From NCBI RefSeq assembly GCF_022761125.1, contig NZ_JAKWJR010000009.1, positions 155,955 to 219,954 of the forward strand: a stretch of 64,000 nt of DNA. Direction: 5' to 3'. Made by a program: the position numbers and the translations under genes. Position 1 is the stretch's first letter. Every line of letters begins with the position of its first letter. Below the pieces are notes generated by a model. It was given only the letters and a program-made list of their open reading frames with translations. It did no database searches and was not told where the DNA came from. Source of the DNA: Nocardioides sp. SR21. Lineage in GTDB: Bacteria > Actinomycetota > Actinomycetes > Propionibacteriales > Nocardioidaceae. Below are positions 35,035 through 43,111 of this stretch, piece by piece.

Positions 35035-35780
35035 AGCCGGCGATCACCCTCCAGTTCCACCCCGACTGGCCCCATCGCGACGGCAAGGTCATCGACTCGA
35101 TGGCCGCGGACGGTGCCTATCTGTCGCAGTTCGCCACCGGCATCTCGAACGGCGGGCTCACGGCGTTCCCGGGAGGGGACAGGTGGCGGTGGGAGAGCCG
35201 GCTCTTCGACGGCCGGTACGACGAGGGCGAGCACGTGACCCGGCCGGTCTACGGGGCCTGGAACCGGCGGGCCGACCCGTACGGCGGCGCGATCCGCTTC
35301 GGGTCGTCGTACGTCCTGCTGCGCGCGGACGCCGTCGAGCGCTCGACGTTCTGCTTCCCGGACTCGGTGTTCGACCCGGTCGACGTGGGGGACCAGGCGC
35401 TGCTGCCGCACCTGTGCCGGATGGCCGACGAGTCGGGCTTCGACGACCTCGACGAGTGCGTCGAGGCGCACGTCCACGGGCCGGTGCGCTTCGACGCCGA
35501 CGTGGACGCCGTCGTCCTCGACCCGTGCTTCGCGGGCACCGACGTCGAACGGGCCGCGGCGTCCCTCGGCTGCGCGGTCGAGTTCCACCCCGGGTTCCGC
35601 GCGTCGCCCGAGACGTTCGACCCGGCGTACCGCGGCCCCGAGGTCGTCGAGCTGGCGCGCTCGCTCGGCGACGTCCTGACGCCGAGCGTCATCGGGGACG
35701 CCGCCCGCTCGGGTGGTCACGACCCCCAGCGGATCAAGCAGGTGTGGCACTGCCTCGCCCGCTTCGGGCGGCACACCTAG
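35031..35780 (+). CDS. DUF3626 domain protein
   Basis: 249 residues. The start ITLQFHPDWPHRDGKVIDSMAADG, SQFATGISNGGLTAFPGGDRWRWESRLFDG and the repeated HVHGPV and LDPCFAGT segments match the DUF3626 family, which has no assigned function. There is no signal peptide. GTG start in a 4-nt overlap with the PH-like gene. Its TAG stop shares a CTAG palindrome with the stop of the convergent aldose-epimerase gene. Confidence 0.78.
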   Translation: MKPAITLQFHPDWPHRDGKVIDSMAADGAYLSQFATGISNGGLTAFPGGDRWRWESRLFDGRYDEGEHVTRPVYGAWNRRADPYGGAIRFGSSYVLLRADAVERSTFCFPDSVFDPVDVGDQALLPHLCRMADESGFDDLDECVEAHVHGPVRFDADVDAVVLDPCFAGTDVERAAASLGCAVEFHPGFRASPETFDPAYRGPEVVELARSLGDVLTPSVIGDAARSGGHDPQRIKQVWHCLARFGRHT

Positions 35781-36679
35781 ACGGCGCGGATGCCCCAGGC
35801 GGTGGTGACGTCCTCGCCGGGCGCCAGGGTCACGAGGTCCTCGCCGCTGCGGAACGCGTCGGCCTGCGCCGTCATCGGCTCCACGGCCAGAGACCGCCGG
35901 GCCTTGTCGCCGGCGCCGTCGGCGCTGAACACCTGCAGCCACGGGTGCGCGCCGTCGACCCACAGCGCCACGCCCCGGCCGGACGCCGGGTCGGTGAGCA
36001 CCACCGTCGCCACGCCCTCGGCGTCGCGGTCGAGGTCGGTGAACGCGTCGTTGAACGCCAGGTCCTTGATCGGCCGCGCGATCCGGAAGTCGTACTCCGT
36101 CCCCTCCACGTCCTCGCGCCCCACCGGCAGCAGCCGATCGTCGACCAGCGAGCGCGTGGACGCCGGCAGGGTGAGCTCCCACCCGTCGACCGGCCCGTCG
36201 CCGACCGCGAGGTACGGGTGCGCGCCGCTCGCGTACGGCGCCGGCGTACCGCCGATGTTGGTCGCGGACTGGGTGACGGTCAGGCCGTCGGCGGACAGGT
36301 CGTAGACCACGCGCAGGTCGAGCGTCCACGGGTAGCCGCTCTGCGCCATCAGCCGGTAGGTCAGCGACAGCGAGTTGTCGGTGTGCTCCTCGAGCGACCA
36401 GGCCACCCACCGCACCAGCCCGTGCGAGGCGTTGTTCAGCTTCGGCTCCGAGATCGGGAGCTGGAGGTCGCGGCCGCCGAACGAGTAGGCCCCGTCGCGG
36501 ATCCGGTTCGGCCACGGCATCAGCAGCTGCCCGCGGCCGGCCGGCGCGATCTCGTCCTCGCCGAACCCGTCGAGGAGGGGGCGACCGTCGTGCTCGAGCA
36601 GGCGCAGCGCGCCACCGCTCTCGGTGACGACCGCGCGGTAGCCGCCGCACTCGATCTCGAACTGCTCTCCGGACAGCAT
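35777..36679 (-). CDS. Aldose 1-epimerase family protein
   Basis: 300 residues of the galactose mutarotase-like beta-sandwich fold. Characteristic parts are MPWPNRIRDGAYSFGGRD and NNASHGLVRWVAW with the catalytic-region histidine, then SGAHPYLAVGDG with the second histidine. Family knowledge predicts interconversion of sugar anomers; the substrate is not clear. The ATG is 6 nt from a TANNNT hexamer that includes the stop codon of the kinase gene upstream. Confidence 0.88.
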   Translation of the reverse strand: MLSGEQFEIECGGYRAVVTESGGALRLLEHDGRPLLDGFGEDEIAPAGRGQLLMPWPNRIRDGAYSFGGRDLQLPISEPKLNNASHGLVRWVAWSLEEHTDNSLSLTYRLMAQSGYPWTLDLRVVYDLSADGLTVTQSATNIGGTPAPYASGAHPYLAVGDGPVDGWELTLPASTRSLVDDRLLPVGREDVEGTEYDFRIARPIKDLAFNDAFTDLDRDAEGVATVVLTDPASGRGVALWVDGAHPWLQVFSADGAGDKARRSLAVEPMTAQADAFRSGEDLVTLAPGEDVTTAWGIRAV

Positions 36680-36685
36680 GGGACG

Positions 36686-36691
36686 ACCCTA
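36686..36691 (-). promoter_or_regulatory. Candidate leaderless promoter of the aldose-epimerase gene
   Basis: On the minus strand TAGGGT ends 6 nt before the ATG. Its TAG is the stop codon of the upstream kinase gene. Confidence 0.45.
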
Positions 36692-37219
36692 GGTCCGGAA
36701 GCGGAGGTCCGCTCGCTCCCGGGTCCGGTTTCGGACGAACTCCTCGGCCTCCTCGGCCGCCCAGGTCTCCCAGTACGGCGCGAACGCGTCGCCGTCACGC
36801 TCGATCCCGCGCGCCATCCGCACGTCGCGCGGCGCCTCGATCCACACCAGCACCGTCACCAGGTCGGCGACGACGAGCGATCCGGCGCCGACGCCTTCGA
36901 GCACCAGCAGGGGAACGGGCGGCACGGCCACGGTCTCGGCGTACGCACCCGCGTGCCAGTCGTAGCGCCGGTACGACCCCGGCTGCCCGGTCGTGTGCGG
37001 GCGCAGCAGCCCGTCGAGCTGGGCGTCGACCGTGCGCAGCCCGGTCCAGCCCTCGATCAGCTCGTCCATGTGGATCACGGGCGCGCCGAGCCCGGCCGCG
37101 AGCGTCGTCTTGCCGGACCCGGCGGGGCCGTCGACGCAGATCAGCCGGCCGGCGCCGAGCGTGGGGGGCCGCGAGCGCGTCAGGTCGAGGACGCGCGCCG
37201 CGTCAGAAGGCCTGTCCAC
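36689..37219 (-). CDS. Uridine kinase-like P-loop kinase
   Basis: 176 residues. The Walker A motif GPAGSGKTT follows LICVDG near residue 25. HMDELIEGWTG resembles the Walker-B-proximal acidic motif of uridine/phosphoribulokinase-like small-molecule kinases. LVLEGVGAG and the late RTRERADLRF tail also fit that group. The phosphate acceptor is unknown. GTG start is chosen as it gives a short lead into the P-loop; the gene overlaps the upstream gene by 17 nt. Confidence 0.78.
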   Translation of the reverse strand: MDRPSDAARVLDLTRSRPPTLGAGRLICVDGPAGSGKTTLAAGLGAPVIHMDELIEGWTGLRTVDAQLDGLLRPHTTGQPGSYRRYDWHAGAYAETVAVPPVPLLVLEGVGAGSLVVADLVTVLVWIEAPRDVRMARGIERDGDAFAPYWETWAAEEAEEFVRNRTRERADLRFRT

Positions 37220-38423
37220 ACCCGCGGTAGCTCGGGACGGTGTCGACGAACTCGTCACCGGACAGCAGGTGGACGGTGTTCCCGTGCTCGAAGAGCTCAC
37301 CGGACTTCGCGTGGCGGAACCACACCAGGTCGCCGATCTCCAGCAGCGCGGCGGTCTTCCCGGTCAGCGGGGTCTGCACCTCACCGGCGCCCTCGAGCCC
37401 GGTCAGCTGCAGGCCGGCCGGTGCCCACGGGGTCGGCAGCCGGTCCGGACCGATCGGTCCGGACGCCACCAGGCCGCCACCGTGCACGGTCGCCATCTCG
37501 GGCGACGGCTTGCGGGTGACCGGCAGCCCGTAGAACGACGCCGCCCGCGGCTGGAAGGAGCGGTAGTGGTCGAACAGCCGGGGCACCAGCAGCCCGGAGC
37601 CGGCGGCGACCTCGGTCACCACGGGGTCGGCGGCGGAGTCCTCGACCGAGCCGGAGCCACCGGCGTTCCAGAACTCGAGGTCGGCCAGCTCCGCGATCGC
37701 GTCCGCGATCTCGCGGCGGCGTACGACGAGCTGGGCCATCGACAGCGACTTGACCTGTCGCAGGACCAGCGACTTGGCCCGCGCCGTCGGCACCTGGTCC
37801 TGCAGGCCGGCGACCTGGCCCTCGTAGGTCATCGCGCCGACCAGCGTGAAGCCGTCGCGCTCGACGATGGTGCGCGCGAGCTCGACGATCGCGCGGGTGT
37901 CCTGCAGCGGGGAGCGCTTCGGGCCGACGTGCTGGCCGGCGATCTGCAGGCCGGCGTCGACGTCGATCGCGATCCGCACCGGCACGGTGGGGGAGAAGCG
38001 GACCGAGTCGATGACGTCGAGGTGCGTGACGCTGTCGACCATCAGCGTGATCGCGGCCGCCGCGGACGGCGACGCCACCAGCTCGGCCAGCGCGCCGCGG
38101 TCGACGGTCGGGTAGGCGACCACGATGTCGTCGCTGATGCCCTGCTCGTGCAGCCACAGGGCCTCGCGCAGCGTGAAGCCGAGGACGCCCTGCATACCCG
38201 GGTGCGCGAGCGCCCGGCTGATCAGTGCCGGGACCCGCAGCGACTTCGACGCCACTCGGATCGGCTTGCCGCCGGCCCGGCGGACGAGGTCGGCGGCGTT
38301 CGCGTCGAACGCGTCCAGGTCGACGACGAACACCGGCGTCGACAGCGGCGCCCCGTGCTTGGCGACCGCGTCACCCAACCGCGACCACAGCCGGTTGCGC
38401 TCCACGAAGTCGTGCCCACTCAT
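37203..38423 (-). CDS. PLP-dependent amino acid deaminase/aldolase (alanine racemase N-terminal family)
   Basis: 406 residues. The N-terminal PLP-barrel of the alanine-racemase type is visible: TPVFVVDLDAFDANAADL and PIRVASKSLRVP, with the PLP lysine in the VASKS motif. The C-terminal domain shows HGGG, typical of D-threonine aldolase-like and 'amino acid deaminase/aldolase' proteins. The true start is the ATG (MSGHDF) at the end of the junction repeat; the in-frame extension upstream is repeat sequence. Confidence 0.82.
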   Translation of the reverse strand: MSGHDFVERNRLWSRLGDAVAKHGAPLSTPVFVVDLDAFDANAADLVRRAGGKPIRVASKSLRVPALISRALAHPGMQGVLGFTLREALWLHEQGISDDIVVAYPTVDRGALAELVASPSAAAAITLMVDSVTHLDVIDSVRFSPTVPVRIAIDVDAGLQIAGQHVGPKRSPLQDTRAIVELARTIVERDGFTLVGAMTYEGQVAGLQDQVPTARAKSLVLRQVKSLSMAQLVVRRREIADAIAELADLEFWNAGGSGSVEDSAADPVVTEVAAGSGLLVPRLFDHYRSFQPRAASFYGLPVTRKPSPEMATVHGGGLVASGPIGPDRLPTPWAPAGLQLTGLEGAGEVQTPLTGKTAALLEIGDLVWFRHAKSGELFEHGNTVHLLSGDEFVDTVPSYRGCGQAF

Positions 38424-38503
38424 ACGCGTACTCGCTTCGCTCCGTGCGCGCATGAGGCACTGGGCACGCTGTATTGAATGATTCGCTCGCTCCGCTCGCT
38501 CAT
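38420..38503 (-). repeat. Junction repeat copy 2: 27-codon mini-ORF
   Basis: An 84-nt element on the minus strand, the same family as 30964-31047. Its ATG overlaps the stop of the upstream membrane-protein gene (TCATGAG), it reads 27 codons (begins MSERSERI, ends HGAKRVRV), and its TGA overlaps the ATG of the aldolase gene. Compared with copy 1, differences are spread along the length and include several that alter the peptide, so strong selection on the peptide is not evident. Confidence 0.8.
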
Positions 38504-38943
38504 GAGATGCCCCTCTTGCGCAGAAGCGCCTCGATCTCTGCCATGTCGTCGTCGTCGGCGAGCACCGGCTGCGACGTCGTCTTCCTGCCCTGCTTCAGCG
38601 GCTTCGCCGGCGCCGGGTCCGACCCGGCCTGGCGGGAGCGCAGCATCCCCGAGACCACGAACAGCACCAGGGACGCGCCGCCCAGCAGCACGCCGCTCCA
38701 CACGAGCGGGTTCCACACGAGGTTGCCCACCCAGGTGCCGATCTCCGAGGCGATGCCGGTGACCAGCTGCAGGGTCTTGGTGAGGTACGCCGCCACCGGC
38801 AGCAGCGTGAACGCGAGCGCGCGCAGGCCGGACGCCAGGCCGCGGCGCCGGAAGGCGGTCCACGTCCAGATCGATCCGGCCACGGTGAGGCTCAGCGTCA
38901 GCGCGGCCCAGGCGGCATCGTCCACTGCTCCAGACTCCCACAT
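38500..38943 (-). CDS. Multi-pass hypothetical membrane protein
   Basis: 147 residues with about three hydrophobic helices (near 10-28, 38-58 and 75-100), and a charged cytosolic tail ending in LADDDDMAEIEALLRKRGIS. I recognise no family. The start is the ATG giving MWESGAVDD. Its stop TGA lies in the ATGA that begins junction repeat copy 2. It diverges from the SseB-like gene. Confidence 0.68.
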   Translation of the reverse strand: MWESGAVDDAAWAALTLSLTVAGSIWTWTAFRRRGLASGLRALAFTLLPVAAYLTKTLQLVTGIASEIGTWVGNLVWNPLVWSGVLLGGASLVLFVVSGMLRSRQAGSDPAPAKPLKQGRKTTSQPVLADDDDMAEIEALLRKRGIS

Positions 38944-38983
38944 CGGACGAGCTCCGACCATAATTCGGACTAGATTTGACCGA

Positions 38984-39012
38984 TTGGACTGGACGACCGG
39001 GTCGGGGACAAT
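38984..39012 (+). promoter_or_regulatory. Promoter of the SseB-like gene, probably leaderless
   Basis: TTGGAC and GACAAT are separated by 17 bp, and GACAAT ends 7 nt before the ATG, so transcription would start at the start codon. Confidence 0.5.
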
Positions 39013-39019
39013 GGGCGCC

Positions 39020-39556
39020 ATGACCGAGCCCTTCGACATGCGACAGATCCCGGACCCCGGGTTCTCGGGCGACGACGGCTCGGCCGACCCGGCGCTGAGC
39101 GCGGCGCTCGCCGCCTGGGCGGCCGGCGTCGCGACCCGCGCGGACGTCATCGCGGCGCTCCAGCAGTCCCGCCTGCTCGTGCCGGTCGTCGCCGTGCTCG
39201 GCGAGGTCGAGTACGACGAGAACGGGCTGGCCCACGACAAGACCAGTGACATGGCGACCGTGCTCCTCCAGGGCGCCGACGGGCGGATGGCGCTGCTGGC
39301 GTTCACCGGCAGCCCGGCGCTGCAGGCATGGAACCCCGAGGCGCGCCCGGTGCCGACGGCCACCCCGCTCGCGGCCCAGGCCGCGCTCCAGGACGGTGCC
39401 GAGGCACTGATCGTGGACCTCACCGGCCCGGTCCGCTTCGTCGTCGAGGGCGACGACCTCCGCGGCCTCGCCCGGGGCTGGACGCTGGCCCGCGTGGGGA
39501 GCGACGTCGCCTGGGTCCGGACCAACGATTCGGCGCCGCAGGGAATCGTCGGCTAG
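39020..39556 (+). CDS. SseB-family protein
   Basis: 178 residues with an SseB-like domain: ALAAWAAGVATRADVIAALQQSRLLVPVVAVLGE and MALLAFTGSPALQAWNPEARPVP. The family occurs widely in actinobacteria with no proven function. The second of two in-frame ATG codons is chosen; the first, 9 nt upstream, would overlap the -10. No operon partner: it is followed by the infC leader. Confidence 0.8.
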   Translation: MTEPFDMRQIPDPGFSGDDGSADPALSAALAAWAAGVATRADVIAALQQSRLLVPVVAVLGEVEYDENGLAHDKTSDMATVLLQGADGRMALLAFTGSPALQAWNPEARPVPTATPLAAQAALQDGAEALIVDLTGPVRFVVEGDDLRGLARGWTLARVGSDVAWVRTNDSAPQGIVG

Positions 39557-39761
39557 CATTCCGTGTTGACCGATCTGTCCGCCGTACCCACGACGGGCAG
39601 ATCCGCAAGCGGAGGCTCGCACGATCGCCTCCCACCCGCATCGACCGCCCTGCTCAACAGGTCGTCGGGTCCGGTCCCGAAGGCCTCGGCCCTCGGCGCG
39701 TACGACGTACGTTCCGTGGCCCGGCACTTGGTGGCAAACCCCGCGTGGGGGGCGTCGGACT

Positions 39762-39799
39762 GGCTTCCGCTTGCAGCTAGCGGAAGCCTTTTGTTGTTT
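39762..39799 (+). terminator. Intrinsic terminator (attenuator) in the infC leader
   Basis: GGCTTCCGCT pairs perfectly with AGCGGAAGCC around a 7-nt loop, followed by TTTTGTTGTTT. This is the clearest Rho-independent terminator in the window. It lies within the 309-nt region between the SseB-like gene and infC, 66 nt before the infC start, so it probably attenuates the infC-rpmI-rplT operon. No competing antiterminator was worked out. Confidence 0.85.
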
Positions 39800-39865
39800 C
39801 GGACCACCTTCTCGGGCGTGCCGATCCGCGACTGGCCTCCGGCCGAATTGCCACCAGGAGGACAC

Positions 39866-40549
39866 ATCAGCACCGAGCTGCGTATCAACGATCGGATCCG
39901 GGTTCCCGAGGTCCGACTCGTCGGACCCAACGGGGAGACGGTGGGCATCGTGCCGACCGATCAGGCCCTGAAGCTTGCCCAGGAGGCGGACCTCGACCTG
40001 GTCGAGATCGCCCCGATGGGGAAGCCGCCTGTCTGCAAGCTCATGGACTACGGCAAGTTCAAGTACGAGAACGCCCAGAAGGCTCGCGAGGCCCGTCGGA
40101 ACCAGACGAACGTGATCATCAAGGAGATGAAGCTTCGTCCCAAGATCGACGCGCACGACTACGAGACCAAGAAGGGTCACGTCGTGCGGTTCCTGCGCGC
40201 CGGGGACAAGGTCAAGATCACGATCATGTTCCGCGGTCGCGAGCAGCACCGCCCCGAGCTCGGGTTCCGGCTGCTGCAGAAGCTGGCCGAGGACGTCAGC
40301 GAGCTCGGCTTCGTCGAGTCCTCGCCGAAGCAGGACGGCCGCAACATGATCATGGTGCTCGGCCCGCACAAGAAGAAGGCCGACGCCAAGGTCGACATCC
40401 AGGCGGAGAAGGAGACGCGCGCCGCCGAGCGGGCCGCCAACGAGGCCGCCGAGCAGGCTGAGCGCGACGCCGCCCACGCCGCCGGGCCGGTGGCGCAGAA
40501 GAAGGAGCGCCGTCGCTCCGAGAACCTCGATCCCGAGATCGAGGCCTGA
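39866..40549 (+). CDS. infC: Translation initiation factor IF-3
   Basis: 227 residues. IF-3 keeps ribosomal subunits apart and checks start codons. The N-domain begins STELRINDRIRVPEVRLVG and the C-domain lies around IIKEMKLRPKIDAHDYETK and VKITIMFRGREQ. The start is ATC, 6 nt after a perfect AGGAGG; no ATG/GTG/TTG lies nearer, and rare start codons are a known feature of infC, allowing IF-3 to repress itself. The tail of ~40 charged and alanine-rich residues is longer than in E. coli, as is usual in actinobacteria. Confidence 0.96.
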   Translation: MSTELRINDRIRVPEVRLVGPNGETVGIVPTDQALKLAQEADLDLVEIAPMGKPPVCKLMDYGKFKYENAQKAREARRNQTNVIIKEMKLRPKIDAHDYETKKGHVVRFLRAGDKVKITIMFRGREQHRPELGFRLLQKLAEDVSELGFVESSPKQDGRNMIMVLGPHKKKADAKVDIQAEKETRAAERAANEAAEQAERDAAHAAGPVAQKKERRRSENLDPEIEA

Positions 40550-40628
40550 GACCGAACCACGGATCCGGGAGGGCGCGAGCAGGTCGCGCCCACCGGAGCC
40601 CCCAGCAGGACGAGAAGAGAGAGCAGAG

Positions 40629-40823
40629 ATGCCGAAGAACAAGACGCACTCCGGTGCGAGCAAGCGCTTCCGGGTGACCGGTTCCGGCAAGATCCTTCGC
40701 GAGAAGGCCGGCAAGCGACACAACCTCGAGAAGAAGCCCTCCAAGGTCACCCGTCGCATGACGGGCACCGTCGAGGTTGCCAAGGCCGACGTTCCCCGTG
40801 CGAAGAAGATGCTCGGTCTCTGA
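40629..40823 (+). CDS. rpmI: 50S ribosomal protein L35
   Basis: 64 residues, standard length. MPKNKTHSGASKRFRVTGSG at the N-terminus, then the basic core KAGKRHNLEKKPSKVTRR, identify L35. The GAGAGAGCAG stretch upstream of ATG is a fair ribosome site. It lies in the conserved infC-rpmI-rplT order. Confidence 0.98.
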   Translation: MPKNKTHSGASKRFRVTGSGKILREKAGKRHNLEKKPSKVTRRMTGTVEVAKADVPRAKKMLGL

Positions 40824-40866
40824 CCAGCGCTCGCACCCAGACTTACCAAGCACCAAGGAGTAAAAA

Positions 40867-41253
40867 GTGGCACGCGTCAAGCGGGCAGTGAATGCCCAGA
40901 AGAAGCGCCGGGTCGTCCTCGAGCGGGCCAGCGGTTACCGCGGCCAGCGCTCGCGCCTCTACCGCAAGGCGAAGGAGCAGGTCACCCACTCGCTGGTCTA
41001 CAGCTACAACGACCGGCGCAAGAACAAGGGCAACTTCCGCAAGCTGTGGATCCAGCGGATCAACGCTGCGGCTCGCGCCCAGGGCATCACCTACAACCGG
41101 TTCATCCAGGGCCTGAACCTCGCCGGTGTCGAGGTCGACCGCAAGATCCTCGCCGACCTGGCCGTCAACGACATCGCCGCGTTCAACGCGCTCGTCGAGA
41201 CCGCCAAGGCCGCACTGCCCGAGGACGTCAACGCGCCCAAGGTCTCCGCCTGA
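40867..41253 (+). CDS. rplT: 50S ribosomal protein L20
   Basis: 128 residues. ARVKRAVNAQKKRRVVLERASGYRG and YSYNDRRKNKGNFRKLWIQRINAAAR are diagnostic for L20, an early-assembly 23S rRNA-binding protein. GTG start, preceded by AAGGAG. The TGA stop overlaps the CTG start proposed for the next gene. Confidence 0.98.
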   Translation: MARVKRAVNAQKKRRVVLERASGYRGQRSRLYRKAKEQVTHSLVYSYNDRRKNKGNFRKLWIQRINAAARAQGITYNRFIQGLNLAGVEVDRKILADLAVNDIAAFNALVETAKAALPEDVNAPKVSA

Positions 41254-42038
41254 GCCTCCCGCTGACGGCGGGCAACACCCGCGTCAAGGAGACCAGGAAG
41301 CTGAGCCGCCGCTCGGAACGCTCCGAGCGGCGGCTCTTCCTCGCCGACGGCCCGAAGGCCGTCGAAGGCGCTCTCGCAGTGCCGGGCTGCGTGGTCGAGG
41401 TCTTCGCCACCCCCGCCGCCACCGAGCAGTACGCCGCCCTCGCCGCGGCCGCGCCGCGCTGGACCCTCGTCGACGACCGCGCCCTCGCGTCGCTCAGCGA
41501 CAGCGTCACCCCCGCCGGGGTGGTCGCGGTCTGCCGCTTCCTCGACCGCCCGGTCGAGCACGTCGCCGACGCGACGCGACTGCTGGCCATCTGCGCCGAC
41601 GTACGCGATCCCGGGAACGCCGGCACCGTGATCCGCTGTGCCGACGCTGCCGGCGCCGACGGCGTGATCCTGGCCGGCAACTCGGTCGACGCGTACAACC
41701 CGAAGACGGCCCGTGCCAGCGTCGGCAGCCTCTTCCACCTCCCGCTCGCGATCGAGCCGGACCCGGTCGTCGCGGTCCGCGCCGCCCAGGCCGCCGGCCT
41801 GCAGGTGCTCGCCGCCGACGGCACCGGCGAGGTCGAGCTCGACCCCGCCTCCGACCTGCTCGCCGCACCCACGGCCTGGCTCTTCGGCAACGAGGCGTGG
41901 GGCCTGCCCACCGAGCTCGCCGAGCTCGCCGACCACCGCGTGCGGATCCCGATCTACGGCCGCGCCGAGAGCCTCAACCTGTCCACCGCCGCGGCGGTGT
42001 GCCTCTACGCGTCGGCGGGTGCGCAGCGGCGTCAGTAG
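41250..42038 (+). CDS. TrmH/SpoU-family RNA 2'-O-methyltransferase
   Basis: About 262 residues. A knotted SPOUT methyltransferase with an N-terminal substrate-binding domain (RSERRLFLADGPKAVEGAL). The three family motifs are CADVRDPGNAGTVIRCADAAG, WLFGNEAWGLP and the final RIPIYGRAESLNLSTAAAV, which forms the SAM knot. No ATG, GTG or TTG lies between the rplT stop and the conserved N-terminus, so the start is placed at a CTG in a CTGA overlap. Its RNA target is probably 23S rRNA, by analogy. A perfect 15-bp inverted repeat lies inside its first 30 codons. Confidence 0.9.
   Translation: MSLPLTAGNTRVKETRKLSRRSERSERRLFLADGPKAVEGALAVPGCVVEVFATPAATEQYAALAAAAPRWTLVDDRALASLSDSVTPAGVVAVCRFLDRPVEHVADATRLLAICADVRDPGNAGTVIRCADAAGADGVILAGNSVDAYNPKTARASVGSLFHLPLAIEPDPVVAVRAAQAAGLQVLAADGTGEVELDPASDLLAAPTAWLFGNEAWGLPTELAELADHRVRIPIYGRAESLNLSTAAAVCLYASAGAQRRQ
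41303..41336. other. Perfect 15-bp inverted repeat within the methyltransferase gene
   Basis: GAGCCGCCGCTCGGA pairs with TCCGAGCGGCGGCTC around the tetraloop ACGC. It begins 50 nt after the rplT stop and lies within codons for SRRSERSERRL. No T-run follows. It could slow ribosomes or RNA polymerase between rplT and the downstream gene. Confidence 0.85.
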
Positions 42039-42041
42039 CCT
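42036..42041 (+). promoter_or_regulatory. Candidate leaderless promoter of the histidine kinase gene
   Basis: TAGCCT fits TANNNT and ends 7 nt before the GTG. Its TAG is the stop codon of the methyltransferase gene. Confidence 0.45.
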
Positions 42042-42048
42042 GTCGGAC

Positions 42049-43068
42049 GTGACCCACACCGACCTCGACGCCCTGGCCGACGGCGCCGTGCTCGCCGGAC
42101 CGGACGGTCGCGTCACGGCGATCAACACCGTCGCCGCCCGGCTGCTCGGCGCCCCCGATGACGCCCTCGGGAAGCCGCTCGACGAGGTGCTCGCCCTCCA
42201 GGACCACGCGGGGTGTGCGTGGGTCGCCACCAACACGCCGTACGAGGGCCTGCCGACGCGGACCGCGATCCCGGAGCAGGCGTGGCTGCTCCCCGACGGC
42301 ACCGAGGTGCTGACGGTCGCGCGGATCCTGCGCCCGTCCCTCGACGCGCCGGTCGAGCAGGTCGCGGTCAGCATCCGCTCCGGCCGTGGCCGGGCCCGCC
42401 TCGACCGCGAGCGCTCGGACCTGGTGGCGACGGTCGCCCACGAGCTGCGATCGCCGCTCACCGGCGTGAAGGGGTTCGTGCACGCGCTGCTGAACCGCTG
42501 GGACAAGCTCAGCGACGACCAGAAGAAGCTGATGCTGACCACCGTCAGCGTCGACTCGGACCGGCTGAGCCGGCTGATCGCCGAGCTCCTCGACGTGGCC
42601 CGGCTCGACACCGGCCGGTTGCAGCTCTACCCGCGGCCCTCGGACGTCACGGTGCTCACCGGTCGGGTGGTCGACTCGGTGGCCGCGGGCACCAGCCGCA
42701 CCATCGAGCTGACGACGGCCGACGGGCTGCCGCAGGTGACCGTCGACCCGGACAAGTTCACCCAGGTGGTCACCAACCTCGTGGAGAACGCGGTCCGCCA
42801 CGGCGAGGGCACCGTTCGGGTGGACGTCGACCAGCACGGCGACGACGTCCGCCTCGTCGTCCGGGACGAGGGCGACGGGATCGCACCCGAGCTGCGCCGC
42901 CGGGTGTTCACGAAGTTCTGGACCGCGGGCACGGGCGGCGGGTCCGGTCTCGGGCTCTACCTGGTCCACGGACTCGTGAAGGCGCACGGCGGCACCACGA
43001 CGATCGACGACGCCCCCGGGGGCGGGGCACGGATCACCGTCGACCTGCCCGTGGGTCCGCGATCGTGA
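42049..43068 (+). CDS. PAS-domain sensor histidine kinase (orphan)
   Basis: 339 residues with no transmembrane helix, so probably cytosolic. A PAS-like domain spans about residues 8-112. The dimerisation/phosphoacceptor helix has the H-box VAHELRSPLTG with His131. The ATPase domain shows the N-box NLVENAVRHG, G1 box DEGDGIAPE and the GSGLGLYL box. No response regulator gene is adjacent, so its partner is elsewhere. GTG start with a leaderless-type promoter. Confidence 0.9.
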   Translation: MTHTDLDALADGAVLAGPDGRVTAINTVAARLLGAPDDALGKPLDEVLALQDHAGCAWVATNTPYEGLPTRTAIPEQAWLLPDGTEVLTVARILRPSLDAPVEQVAVSIRSGRGRARLDRERSDLVATVAHELRSPLTGVKGFVHALLNRWDKLSDDQKKLMLTTVSVDSDRLSRLIAELLDVARLDTGRLQLYPRPSDVTVLTGRVVDSVAAGTSRTIELTTADGLPQVTVDPDKFTQVVTNLVENAVRHGEGTVRVDVDQHGDDVRLVVRDEGDGIAPELRRRVFTKFWTAGTGGGSGLGLYLVHGLVKAHGGTTTIDDAPGGGARITVDLPVGPRS

Positions 43069-43098
43069 ACCGGTTCGCGTAGCACCGGTCCGGCTTCC

Positions 43099-43104
43099 TA
43101 GACT
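43099..43104 (+). promoter_or_regulatory. Candidate leaderless promoter of pheS
   Basis: TAGACT fits TANNNT and ends 7 nt before the pheS GTG. No ribosome site intervenes. Confidence 0.5.
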
Positions 43105-43111
43105 CGTCCTC

